Assembly: GCF_000308575.1 (NCBI RefSeq)
Contig: NZ_BAFZ01000155.1
Coordinates: forward strand, 1-40,036
Length of the DNA: 40,036 nucleotides
From: Nocardia exalbida NBRC 100660
Lineage (GTDB): Bacteria; Actinomycetota; Actinomycetes; Mycobacteriales; Mycobacteriaceae
Direction: 5' to 3'
In this document: one piece after another, positions 32,627 through 40,036 of the stretch
How positions within the stretch are numbered: position 1 is the stretch's first letter
Layout: the number at the start of each line of letters is the position of its first letter
Notes under the pieces: model-generated
Told to the model about the DNA's origin: nothing
Database searches by the model: none
Seen by the model: the letters and a program-made list of their open reading frames with translations, nothing else
Translations under genes and position numbers: made by a program

Positions 32627-34342
32627 TCATTCGCTCGCTGCCGTTGCCATGGTCATCGCCCAGAAATCGGCGTACCGGCCACCCCGGCGCACCAACTGGT
32701 CGTGGCTGCCCTCTTCGACGATCCGGCCGTTGTCCAGGAAGACGATGTGATCGGCGCGCTGGACGGTCCGCAGCCGGTGCGCGACCAGCACCACCGTCCG
32801 GCCCGCCATCAGGCGCTCGATACCGTCGTGCACCGCCGCCTCGTTCACCGGGTCCAGCGCGGAGGTCACCTCGTCCAGCAGCACGACGGGCGCGTTCTTC
32901 AGCAACGCTCGTGCGATCGAAACCCGTTGCCGCTCACCGCCGGACAGCAGCGCGCCGCCCTCGCCGACATTCGTCGCCCAGCCGCCGGGCAGCCGCTCGA
33001 TCACCTCGTCCAGCCGGGCGGCGGCCGCCGCGGCCCGCACCTCGGCGTCGTCGGCATCGGGACGGCCGATGCGCACGTTCTCCTCGATGGTGCCGTCGAA
33101 GAGATAGACGTCCTGGAAGACGATGGCGAACCGCCGCATCAACACATCGGTGCCGATCGCGCGCACGTCGACGCCTCCCACACGCACCGTGCCGTCGTCC
33201 ACGTCGTAGAACCGTGCGAGCAGTTGCAGCAGTGTGCTCTTGCCCGCACCGGATGGACCGACGATCGCGACCCGCTGTCCCTCGGGTACCGACAGCGACA
33301 CGTCGTCGATCACGGTGCGGCCGCCGTGCCGGAAGACGACGGACTCGAACGCCAGGTCGTGGCCGGTCGGTGAGATCGGCATCCGAGGTTCCGGCAGCGG
33401 CTCGGTGCGCAACACCATGTCGAGACCGGCCAGCACGGAACGCGCGCCGCGGAGTTTGCCGCCGATCTCCGACAGCGACAGCAACGGATCCGCGCAGCGG
33501 GCGGCCAGCACCAGGATGGTCAGGATCTCCGCCGCACCGATGTGCCCGCCGAGCGCCAGGTAGGCGCCGAGGGCCAGCAGCGCGGTGAACATCGTCTGGA
33601 CCGTGAGCGTCAGTCCCACGATGCCGGGCAGCGCCGACAGCATGGCCCGGCGGGAGGCGCGTTCGAGTCCCGCCAACGCATCGTCGAGCATCCGGAATCG
33701 TTCGGCGGTCCGGCCGCCGGCGCGCAGGACCGGCTGCGCCTGAAGGAATTCGATGACTCTCCCCGTCGCCTCCTTCACGCGTTCGGTCCGTTCGGCATCC
33801 GCGGCGGCCATCGAGCGTCCCGTCCAGAGCTGGATCGCCGCCACGACCGGTACGGCCGCCAGCGCGGCCAGCCCCATGCGCCAGTCGTAAGCGAGCATCA
33901 CGGCGACGATCGTCAGCGGCGTCACACTCGCGGAGATCATCGGTGCGAGCAGATGCGCGATCACGCTCATCGCCCGCAGCACACCCTCGCTCGCGAGTAC
34001 CGAGACCTCCCCGACGCGGCGTGCGGTGAACCAGCCGAGGGGCAATCGGGCCAGGCGATCGCCGAATCGGCGATAGACACCACGCAGCAGCGTGGTCCCG
34101 ACGAGGAATCCGGACAGATCGCTGCGATAGCGCAGCGCCGCATAGCCCGCGATCGCCGCGCCGAAGGCGATCAGCCAGGGCCACGCGTCCGCGGGCGTGT
34201 CGCCGAACAGCGCCCGCAACAGCGGAACCAGAAGTGCGTAGGACAGGCCTTCCGCTATCGAGGTGGCCGTCATCATGGCCACGGTGCGACGCACGGGCCG
34301 GGCGTACTCGCGTCCCAGCACGCGCAGCAGCATTCGAATCAT
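32627..34342 (-). CDS. ABC transporter, fused permease-ATPase (IrtB/YbtQ-like half)
   Basis: A 571-residue ABC half-transporter. The membrane domain spans about 20-290 with six hydrophobic segments (MMTATSIAEGLSYALLVPLL first). The nucleotide-binding domain holds Walker A GPSGAGKST at 362-370, signature LLSGGERQR, Walker B VVLLDEVTSALDP and H-loop LVAHRL. Its start overlaps the stop of the upstream half-transporter gene by ATGA (34339-34342), so the two are coupled and form a heterodimer. The pair resembles IrtA-IrtB and Yersinia YbtP-YbtQ, importers of iron-loaded siderophores despite exporter-type fold. That role is inferred from similarity; no iron box was seen upstream of the operon. Confidence 0.9.
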   Translation of the reverse strand: MIRMLLRVLGREYARPVRRTVAMMTATSIAEGLSYALLVPLLRALFGDTPADAWPWLIAFGAAIAGYAALRYRSDLSGFLVGTTLLRGVYRRFGDRLARLPLGWFTARRVGEVSVLASEGVLRAMSVIAHLLAPMISASVTPLTIVAVMLAYDWRMGLAALAAVPVVAAIQLWTGRSMAAADAERTERVKEATGRVIEFLQAQPVLRAGGRTAERFRMLDDALAGLERASRRAMLSALPGIVGLTLTVQTMFTALLALGAYLALGGHIGAAEILTILVLAARCADPLLSLSEIGGKLRGARSVLAGLDMVLRTEPLPEPRMPISPTGHDLAFESVVFRHGGRTVIDDVSLSVPEGQRVAIVGPSGAGKSTLLQLLARFYDVDDGTVRVGGVDVRAIGTDVLMRRFAIVFQDVYLFDGTIEENVRIGRPDADDAEVRAAAAAARLDEVIERLPGGWATNVGEGGALLSGGERQRVSIARALLKNAPVVLLDEVTSALDPVNEAAVHDGIERLMAGRTVVLVAHRLRTVQRADHIVFLDNGRIVEEGSHDQLVRRGGRYADFWAMTMATAASE

Positions 34343-36240
34343 CGGGGTTCGCCTCCTCGCGATGTCTGATCGGCGATGGTCGCGTTCCGCGGCCTGCTCC
34401 GTGGCCCGAGCTCGCGCCGTAGCACGCCGCCGAGGGTTTCGATCGCATCGGTGCGCGCGGCTCGGTGCGATCGCCGGAATTCGGCAAACTTGCCGTTCTG
34501 TGCCAGCAGGTCGGCGGGCGTGCCGCGTTCGACGATCGTTCCGTTCTCCAGCATCACGACGGTGTCGGCGTCGGCGATGGTCTCGAGACGATGCGCGATG
34601 ACCAGGATCGTGCGATCGCCCTTCAGTCTCGTCATGGCTCGGCGCACGGCCTGTTCGGTCTGCGGGTCGGCGAAGGCGGTCGCCTCGTCGAGCACGAGAA
34701 CGGGTGCGTCGGCCAGCAGCGCGCGGGCGATCGAGATCCGCTGCGCCTCACCGCCGGACAATCCGGCATCGGCGCCGAGCACCGTGTCGTAGCCTTGCGG
34801 CAGCTCGAGAATCCGGTCGTGGATGTTCGCCAGCCGGGCCACGCGCACCACGTCGTCGAGGCAGGCCCGCGGTACAGCCAGCGCGATGTTGTCCGCGACC
34901 GACGCGCGCAGCAGGCGAACGTCCTGGAAGACGAAGGAGACCGTCCGGTAGAGCTCCCGGCTGCCGAGTCGGCGCAGGTCGACACCGCCCAGCAGGACCG
35001 AACCGTGGGTCGGGTCGAAGAATCGGGGCAACAGCTGCACCAGGGTGGATTTCCCGCTTCCCGACGGCCCGACGACGGCGGTGACCGTACCCGGCTCCAG
35101 GACCAGATCGATCCCGCGCAGCACCTCGTGATCGGCGTCGTAGCCGAACCGGACGTCGCGCAGCTCCACCCGGTGGCCTTGCGGTGCGACCGGGAGCGCG
35201 GGCTCCGGTAACGACGGCACCGCGAGCACGTCCCGGATCCGGCCGACCGCGCGCCGCGCGGCCTGTAGATCGTCGAAGCCGTGACCCAGCGCCGCGACCG
35301 GAGCGGTCAGGCCGAGTCCCAGCAGCAGGAACGGCAGGAGATCCGCCGGAGCCAGGGATCCGTCCTGGATCAGGACGGTGCCGCCGATCAGCACGATCAG
35401 CAGCACGAACGGCGGCGAAAGCACCACCTGCATCGCCGCGCCGATTCCGGCGAGACCGTGCACCATGCGCAGGAAGGAGTCCGCGAAATCGTCTGTGGCC
35501 GTGCGGAATCTCCGGTGGGCACGCTCGCCGGAGCCGAACGCCTTGACGACCGAGATGCCCTGCACGAACTCGACGGTCGCATTCGCGATCCGGCCCATCC
35601 CCGCGTCGAACTCCTTCTGCGCGTGCAGCCGGGCGGGGGTCATCATCAGGGGGACCAGCGCGACTGCCAGCACCACCGGTATCAGGGTGATCAACGTCAG
35701 GCGCCAGTCGACGGTGAACAAGTAGACCAGCGACACCAGCGGCACGACGAAGGCCGCGATCAGCTCGCCAGGGGTGTGGGCGATGAGCGGGTGTACGGCG
35801 TCGACGTCCTTGCCCACGATCGTCGCCAGCTCGCCGGTGCGGCGGCGGGAGAACCATCCGATCGGGACCCGGCCCAGTCGCGCGGCCAGTTGCCTGCGCA
35901 ACGACAGCTGCACCCGGCTGTCGAGAAGATGTCCGAGTCCGGACGACGCGGCCGTGCACAGCAGCCGGACGAACAGTCCGGCCGCACCCGCGAGCACGAT
36001 CATCCGGACATGGCCTTGATCGATCGGGTTCGGCGACAACAGCGTTCGGCCCAGTTCGACCACCGCGAGCAACGGCGCCAGACCAGCGACGGCGCCGACG
36101 ATCTGGAGGACGACGACGGCGGCGAAACTCCCGAGGTACGGGCGCAGCAACTCCGTCGCGCTCCGCCGCGCCGAGGGCTCGGCACCCGACGGGGGTGGGG
36201 TGGACTGCTTCCTCGCCTCGGCGAGGTCGATGGTGCTCAT
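34339..36240 (-). CDS. ABC transporter, fused permease-ATPase (IrtA/YbtP-like half, no siderophore-interacting domain)
   Basis: A 633-residue half-transporter. After a 30-residue polar tail come six membrane segments (about 35-300; LRPYLGSFAAVVVLQIVGAV first), then the ATPase with Walker A GPSGSGKST at 391-399, signature LSGGEAQR, Walker B VLVLDEATAFADP and H-loop LVIAHRL. Mycobacterial IrtA carries an N-terminal FAD-binding siderophore-interacting domain of about 270 residues; this protein lacks it and is closer to YbtP. The DNA-binding-like basic C-terminal tail (RRELGPRSRPRN) is unusual but short. GGAG before ATG 36240 supports the start. It follows the hydrolase gene by 20 bp. Confidence 0.9.
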   Translation of the reverse strand: MSTIDLAEARKQSTPPPSGAEPSARRSATELLRPYLGSFAAVVVLQIVGAVAGLAPLLAVVELGRTLLSPNPIDQGHVRMIVLAGAAGLFVRLLCTAASSGLGHLLDSRVQLSLRRQLAARLGRVPIGWFSRRRTGELATIVGKDVDAVHPLIAHTPGELIAAFVVPLVSLVYLFTVDWRLTLITLIPVVLAVALVPLMMTPARLHAQKEFDAGMGRIANATVEFVQGISVVKAFGSGERAHRRFRTATDDFADSFLRMVHGLAGIGAAMQVVLSPPFVLLIVLIGGTVLIQDGSLAPADLLPFLLLGLGLTAPVAALGHGFDDLQAARRAVGRIRDVLAVPSLPEPALPVAPQGHRVELRDVRFGYDADHEVLRGIDLVLEPGTVTAVVGPSGSGKSTLVQLLPRFFDPTHGSVLLGGVDLRRLGSRELYRTVSFVFQDVRLLRASVADNIALAVPRACLDDVVRVARLANIHDRILELPQGYDTVLGADAGLSGGEAQRISIARALLADAPVLVLDEATAFADPQTEQAVRRAMTRLKGDRTILVIAHRLETIADADTVVMLENGTIVERGTPADLLAQNGKFAEFRRSHRAARTDAIETLGGVLRRELGPRSRPRNATIADQTSRGGEPR

Positions 36241-36260
36241 CGTTCTCCGGCCTTCGTCGA

Positions 36261-37199
36261 TCACTCTGCGGCTGAATGATTTTGCGAGCCGGTCGAGGCA
36301 TCGGCCAGGGCGCGGCGCAGGACAGCGGCGAGTTCGGCGCTCTGGCGCTGGGACACCTCGGCGGACAGGATCGCCTGCGACCCGTGGAATGTGCCGGGCC
36401 ACTGGTGCAACTCGACCGGCACGCCCGCCCGCAGCAGGCGCAGCGCGTAGTCGATGTCTTCGTCGCGATTCGGGCAGTACTCGGCGGTGGCGATGTAGGC
36501 GGGTGGCAGACCGGATAGATCCGTGGCCCGCGCTGGCGCGGCGTACGGTGTGGCAGGCGTGGAACCCAAGTAGTGCTGCCACATCTGAGCCACCTTCGCC
36601 CGAGTCACGAAGGGCGTATCGGTGAAATTACGCGCCGACCACGCCTGCTGCCGGTCATCGAGGACGGGTTGGTTGAGCAGCTGGAACCGGATCGGCGGCC
36701 CTTGCTGGTCACGCGCCCGCAAGGCCACCGCGGTCGCGAGTCCCGCGCCGGCGCTGTGGCCTCCGATCGCGATCCGCGCCGGGTCGATGCCGAGTTCGGC
36801 CGCGTGCTCGGCGGTCCAGGCCAGCACCGCGTAGACGTCGTCGTGGGCGGCGGGGAACGGATGTTCGGGCGCCAAGCGGAAGCCCACCGAGATCACCGTC
36901 GCGCCGGAATTCTCGGCGAGCATCGTGGCCCACGGATGTTCGGTGTCCAGATCGCCCATCACGAATCCGCCGCCGTGCAGCCAGATCAGCGCGCCTCGCG
37001 CCCCGCGTGGCCGATAGATTCGTATCGGCACATCGACGTCGCCGGGCACCGTGCGATCTTCGATCCGCAGGTGCGCGGTGGCCGGCACCGGGATCGCGGC
37101 GGCCAGCTCGGCGAGGCGTTCGCGGGCGGTGACGGGGTCGCTCAGGTCGGCCGGGGGGAAGAACGAGACAGCTGCTTCGAGTTCGGGATCCAAGATCAT
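36261..37199 (-). CDS. Alpha/beta hydrolase (HSL/acetyl-esterase family)
   Basis: A 312-residue carboxylic-ester hydrolase of the hormone-sensitive lipase group. Oxyanion motif HGGG at 75-78 (LIWLHGGGFVMG), nucleophile S149 in GGHSAGAG, acid in the NRDEDIDYA region and catalytic histidine in PGTFHGSQA complete the triad. It is cytoplasmic with no signal. First gene of an operon with the two ABC half-transporters 20 bp downstream. In siderophore systems an esterase can release iron by cutting the imported ligand, a tempting but unproven reading here. Its 119-bp upstream gap contains one copy of a 63-bp inverted repeat with a dyad core. Confidence 0.92.
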   Translation of the reverse strand: MILDPELEAAVSFFPPADLSDPVTARERLAELAAAIPVPATAHLRIEDRTVPGDVDVPIRIYRPRGARGALIWLHGGGFVMGDLDTEHPWATMLAENSGATVISVGFRLAPEHPFPAAHDDVYAVLAWTAEHAAELGIDPARIAIGGHSAGAGLATAVALRARDQQGPPIRFQLLNQPVLDDRQQAWSARNFTDTPFVTRAKVAQMWQHYLGSTPATPYAAPARATDLSGLPPAYIATAEYCPNRDEDIDYALRLLRAGVPVELHQWPGTFHGSQAILSAEVSQRQSAELAAVLRRALADASTGSQNHSAAE

Positions 37200-37245
37200 G
37201 CCGTCGATCGTCGCGCTCGCCGGGCATGCTCGGCTTCCGGCGACG

Positions 37246-37308
37246 GGAGTCGCTGTCTACGTGAATACGCGTACACGAAGCGTGATCGGCTGCGTCGGTC
37301 GTCGTAGC
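37246..37308 (+). repeat. 63-bp inverted repeat, left copy (upstream of the hydrolase operon)
   Basis: This copy matches the right copy at 39266-39328 in opposite orientation. Blocks of 18 bases (37246-37263) and 25 bases (37284-37308) are identical; between them 11 of 20 bases agree, giving 54 of 63 overall with no gaps. It carries the 16-bp imperfect dyad TACGTGAATACGCGTA (37258-37273) and sits 47 bp upstream of the hydrolase start, 11 bp from the response-regulator stop. Confidence 0.9.
37258..37273. promoter_or_regulatory. Putative operator, dyad TACGyG-n-AT-n-CrCGTA (copy 1)
   Basis: The 16-bp sequence is symmetric at 12 of 16 positions and is conserved in the second repeat copy (39301-39316). 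It is placed in the hydrolase-ABC promoter region, so a NarL-type response regulator site is a reasonable guess. Confidence 0.4.
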
Positions 37309-37318
37309 AACCCGATCC

Positions 37319-37996
37319 CTAAGAGGTGGGATCACTCAGCCCGGTCTGGTAGGCGATCACGACCAGTTGCGCGCGGTCGCGCGCACCCAGTTTCACCATC
37401 GCGCGGCTGACATGGGTGCGCGCGGTGGCGGGACTGAGAAACAGCGCGGCGCCGATCTCGTCATTGCTCATGCCCTGTCCCACCAGGGCCAGCACTTCGC
37501 GCTCACGGTCGGTCAGCACGGCGAGCCGGTCCTGCCCGGACTTGGCAGCCCTGCGCTGCGCGGTGAACTGGCCGATCAGGCGGCGGGTGATCCTGGGTGC
37601 GAGCAACGCGTCACCGGCGGCGATCACGCGGATGGCGTGCAAGAGCTCGGCGGGGCCCGCGTCCTTGAGCAAGAATCCGCTCGCGCCCGCCTGCAAGGCG
37701 TCGAAGACGTTCTCGTCGGTGTCGTAGGTGGTGAGGATGAGCACCTTCACCCGCTCCATCCCGGTGGCCTGCGCGATCTGGGCGGTGGCGCGGATCCCGT
37801 CCAGCCGGGGCATGCGGATGTCCATCAGGACGACGTCGGGGCGAGTGGCACGGGCGAGTTCGACAGCTTCCGCGCCGGTGGTGGCTTCACCGACCACCGT
37901 GATGTCGTCCTCCAGGTCGAGCAGGACCTTGAAACCGGAGCGGACCAGGCGTTCGTCGTCGGCGAGCAGAACCTTGATCGGAGGCGTCGAGTTCAC
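37319..37996 (-). CDS. NarL/FixJ-type response regulator
   Basis: A 225-residue two-component response regulator. The receiver domain has acidic pair D13-D14 (LLADDERLVR), phospho-acceptor D59 in DVVLMDIRMPRLDG and the conserved lysine in GFLLKDA. The C-terminal LuxR/NarL HTH (about 160-215) reads LTDREREVLALVGQGMSNDE then FLSPATARTHVSRAMVKL. It overlaps the stop of the histidine kinase gene by four bases, so the two are co-translated. Its likely targets include its own operon and the adjacent hydrolase-ABC operon, because the same dyad stands before both (inference). Confidence 0.95.
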   Translation of the reverse strand: MNSTPPIKVLLADDERLVRSGFKVLLDLEDDITVVGEATTGAEAVELARATRPDVVLMDIRMPRLDGIRATAQIAQATGMERVKVLILTTYDTDENVFDALQAGASGFLLKDAGPAELLHAIRVIAAGDALLAPRITRRLIGQFTAQRRAAKSGQDRLAVLTDREREVLALVGQGMSNDEIGAALFLSPATARTHVSRAMVKLGARDRAQLVVIAYQTGLSDPTS

Positions 37997-39210
37997 AAGC
38001 GCGATCCGACCGGAGTCAGCGGCAACCGGGCCGTGACCTCGAACCCACCGCCCGGACGCGGCGTCGCGTCGAGTTCACCGCCGAGCAACCGGCAGCGTTC
38101 CCGCATCCCGAGGATGCCGCGGCCGGTCGGGTTCGAGCCGCCCGCATGCGCCGGGACGCGGGCGTCGCCGCCGCCTTCGTCGATCACCCGTATTCGCAAG
38201 GCGTCGATGCCGGGTTCGAGCGCCACCGTCACCCTGGTCGGGCCGACGTGCCGGATCACGTTGGTGATCGATTCCTGCACGATGCGGTACGCGGCGCTGC
38301 CCACGGCGCTTGGCAGCGGCGTCACCGGGGTGGTCTGCTCGAACTCGATGTCGAGCCCGGCGTCGCGGGCCTTGCCGACCAGTTCATCGATCTGGCCGAG
38401 ACCGGGGTAGGGCTCACGTTCGTCGCCGTCACGCAGGACGCCGAGAATGGCTCGCATCTCCCGCAGTGCCCGCGAACTGGTCTGTTCGATGGTGCGCAGT
38501 GCTTCGCGGGCCTGTTCCGGCCGCTTGTCGAGCACGTGGGCGGTGACGCCGGACTGGACGTTGATGATGGCGATCGCGTGGGCGACGGTGTCGTGGACTT
38601 CGCGCGCGATCCGCAGCCGCTCGGCGTCGACCCGCGCCCTGGCTTCCTCGTCGCGGGACCGTTCGGCCAATTCCGCGCGCTGTTGCGCATCGGCGGCGAT
38701 GACCCGGCGGGATCGGACCGACTCACCGAGGATCGTGCTGATCACCGAGGCGCCGATCCGGAAGAACACCCAGCCGATGGCCACCAGCGGCTGGATGTCC
38801 GCCGCGGCGATCAGCCAGCCGAGGGCGAGCACCGTGATGCCCGTACCGACGACCAGCAGCGATCGCCGCCCGTCACCGTAGGCGGCGAGGGTGTACAGGG
38901 CGACGAAGAGGCCCAGGTAGGAAAGCCGGTCGGGGAAGCCGAGACCGAAATAGACGACACTCGACAGCCCCGTGATCACGAACACCGCGACCGGCCGGCT
39001 GCGACGCGCGGCGACGGCCAGGCCGCTGACGATCAGCAGGGCGTATCCGAAACCCGACACCGGTGTGTAGGCCGGCTCGAGCGGCACCGGGATCGCGGCG
39101 CTCTGCACCTGGATCACGGTGACGAACAGCGCAAGCAGGACATCCGGGAACCAGGCGGGCCGACGCGAAATCCAGGCAGACAGCCGTCGCGACACCGCCC
39201 GCAGAACCAT
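37993..39210 (-). CDS. Sensor histidine kinase (HisKA_3 / NarX-like class)
   Basis: A 405-residue membrane kinase. About five hydrophobic segments fill residues 20-160 (FPDVLLALFVTVIQVQ first). The dimerisation/phosphorylation helix has the phospho-histidine at about 206 in RIAREVHDTVAHAIAIIN. The ATPase domain ends in GRGILGMRERCRLLGGELDA, typical of the HisKA_3 class that pairs with NarL-type regulators. The sensor is all membrane with little outside loop, as in stimulus- or envelope-sensing kinases. The start is ambiguous: ATG 39210 or ATG 39228, neither with a clear ribosome site. Confidence 0.93.
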   Translation of the reverse strand: MVLRAVSRRLSAWISRRPAWFPDVLLALFVTVIQVQSAAIPVPLEPAYTPVSGFGYALLIVSGLAVAARRSRPVAVFVITGLSSVVYFGLGFPDRLSYLGLFVALYTLAAYGDGRRSLLVVGTGITVLALGWLIAAADIQPLVAIGWVFFRIGASVISTILGESVRSRRVIAADAQQRAELAERSRDEEARARVDAERLRIAREVHDTVAHAIAIINVQSGVTAHVLDKRPEQAREALRTIEQTSSRALREMRAILGVLRDGDEREPYPGLGQIDELVGKARDAGLDIEFEQTTPVTPLPSAVGSAAYRIVQESITNVIRHVGPTRVTVALEPGIDALRIRVIDEGGGDARVPAHAGGSNPTGRGILGMRERCRLLGGELDATPRPGGGFEVTARLPLTPVGSRL

Positions 39211-39265
39211 GCCGTGAGGGTACGGCATCCCCGAGTTCGCGCGCTCCCGCGTAAGCGCGCGATCG

Positions 39266-39328
39266 GCTACGACGACCGACGCAGCCGATCGCCGTTTCCC
39301 TACGCGCATCCACGTAGACAGCGACTCC
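39266..39328 (-). repeat. 63-bp inverted repeat, right copy (upstream of the histidine kinase)
   Basis: This is the reverse-complement partner of the left copy at 37246-37308. It contains the dyad TACGCGCATCCACGTA (39301-39316) and lies about 55 bp upstream of the kinase start. GATCGGCT at 39261-39268 also pairs with AGCCGATC at 39283-39290, so this copy can form its own stem. Confidence 0.9.
39301..39316. promoter_or_regulatory. Putative operator, dyad TACGyG-n-AT-n-CrCGTA (copy 2)
   Basis: Same 16-bp motif as at 37258-37273, again symmetric at 12 of 16 positions and sharing the same arms. Its place before the histidine kinase suggests autoregulation of the two-component operon. Confidence 0.4.
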
Positions 39329-39429
39329 GGCGGCGACGATCGTCGGGCCGGTCCGCCCGGGGCGCGATCAGCTCCGCTGTCTCGCCGCTGCCTCGACCAC
39401 GTACTCGGGCGAGTCCGCGCCTGCGGGAT

Positions 39430-39624
39430 TCACTTCCACAAATCGCCGCAGGGCAGCGTCGGCAACTCGGCGTGGACGTCGTCATCGATGGTGACGATCA
39501 GCTCCGGATGGCTCTGCGCCAAGTTGGCGGCCACGCTCCTGGCCTGTTCCGCACACGCTTGGTAGTCCAGGACCAAGGCTCCCGATTCGATGTGGATATG
39601 CCGGAGGTGCTGGGGGGTTGTCAT
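39430..39624 (-). CDS. Small hypothetical protein
   Basis: A 64-residue soluble protein (MTTPQHLRHIHIESGALVLD, then a helix in QARSVAANLAQSHPELIVTI, then DDDVHAELPTLPCGD). Its amino-acid make-up looks genuine and differs from antisense noise around it. No clear ribosome site. No family recognised. It lies upstream of the two-component operon on the same strand, about 220 bp from the kinase start. Confidence 0.5.
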   Translation of the reverse strand: MTTPQHLRHIHIESGALVLDYQACAEQARSVAANLAQSHPELIVTIDDDVHAELPTLPCGDLWK

Positions 39625-40036
39625 ATCGACAGCACTGTTCGATCCGTGGGCGGTATCGACACGGCGTACCCCGCTCCACTTCCGGACATCGATCGCTTCG
39701 CGGTCGAGCCATGCGGCGGACCGAGCGTCCTATGGCTCATGCTTGCCGAACTCCTCATAACTTAGGACGGAATATACTGCTCATCCCGCAGGGCCCCGCC
39801 GCGTTACTGGCGCGGGACTCTTCATCCCGGAAATGTACTACAAAGAATGACCAGTAACTTACAAGCTATCGCCTGTGCGCTCAAGAGGCGTTCGAGAGCG
39901 CATCGGCGCCTGCCTGCGTGCGGTTCCTCGCCGACCGGCCGAGGACCGGCCCGGAAGACTCGTCCGGGAACGGCCTCGCGCTAGTCCGAGGGTCAGCGGT
40001 GTGGTTGGGTCATGTCCCGGTTCATCGTGGGCAACT
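39625..40036. other. End of window, mostly non-coding with an inverted repeat
   Basis: About 400 bases with no firm gene. 39740-39870 is AT-richer than the rest and contains TATACT (39773-39778), a possible -10, and the inverted arms GTTACTGG (39803-39810) and CCAGTAAC (39851-39858), 40 bases apart. At the very edge (39993-40036) a minus-strand frame ends in MNRDMTQPHR before a stop and may be the tail of a gene outside the window; too short to judge. Confidence 0.4.

Noticed and set aside
37200..37318. Search for an iron (IdeR-type) box before the hydrolase-ABC operon
   Set aside because: No TTAGGnTAGnCTnnCCTAA-like sequence found; only the inverted repeat copy is present.
38146..39765. 539-codon plus-strand frame over the histidine kinase
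   Set aside because: Shadow of the kinase gene; low-complexity Asp/Arg/Gly-rich translation.
1..40036. CRISPR arrays, tRNA or rRNA genes, insertion sequences, attachment sites
   Set aside because: No regular repeat-spacer units, no cloverleaf-like CCA/TTC-arm patterns and no transposase or integrase frames were recognised.

Overview
The window is about 70% G+C, densely coded on both strands, with GTG starts, probable leaderless promoters and a large share of regulators. The gene families (a PknD-type kinase with propeller repeats, a MAB_1171c-type membrane protein, ECF41/SigJ, a BtrH_N protein, SARP and AAA-LuxR giants, an IrtAB-like ABC pair, a non-sporulating 'spore photolyase') point to Mycobacteriales, most likely Nocardia or a close relative. 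The genus is inferred from gene content only; no rRNA or tRNA gene was seen.

Layout. 1-1291: N-terminal part of a membrane Ser/Thr kinase whose extracellular repeats run off the window edge. 1704-2790: a decayed FAD monooxygenase. 2857-4265: a WYL regulator and a divergent NTF2-like gene with a clear dyad operator between them. 4353-6056: an ImmA/IrrE metalloprotease coupled to a MAB_1171c-type membrane protein, behind a promoter and a 10-codon leader ORF. 6297-10933: GlsB-like protein, spore-photolyase-family radical SAM protein and a divergent Orn/Lys/Arg decarboxylase. 10923-13306: an operon of DUF2231 membrane protein, small membrane protein and folE, divergent from a cysteine-rich SufR-like regulator. 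13355-15317: an orphan BtrH-like protein and two gene remnants (a ThrRS editing-domain-like end and a LuxR end) that meet at one point.

15627-18749: AAA-LuxR regulator and secreted S1 protease. 19117-23560: DHFR-like reductase, unknown protein, AraC regulator, VOC protein and MFS exporter. 23951-25186: two unknown or DUF proteins. 25313-26281: CDF metal transporter. 26402-28535: an ECF41 sigma factor carrying a frameshift between its sigma and SnoaL-like domains, with an ECF41-type promoter, followed by an NAD(P)-binding partner gene. 28581-32555: SARP/BTAD-AAA regulator and a divergent membrane protein. 32627-37199: an operon of alpha/beta hydrolase and a heterodimeric IrtAB/YbtPQ-like ABC transporter. 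37319-39210: a NarL-type two-component system. 39430-39624: a small hypothetical gene.

The most unusual structure is a pair of 63-bp inverted repeats (54/63 identical by eye) that exactly bracket the two-component operon. One copy lies in the promoter region of the hydrolase-ABC operon and the other upstream of the histidine kinase. Each contains the same imperfect 16-bp dyad. This suggests either an invertible segment or a shared operator that ties the two-component system to the adjacent transporter operon. Other items worth checking are the frameshifted sigma factor, the ImmA-MAB_1171c module with its mini-ORF, and the cysteine-regulator/FolE/DUF2231 locus.
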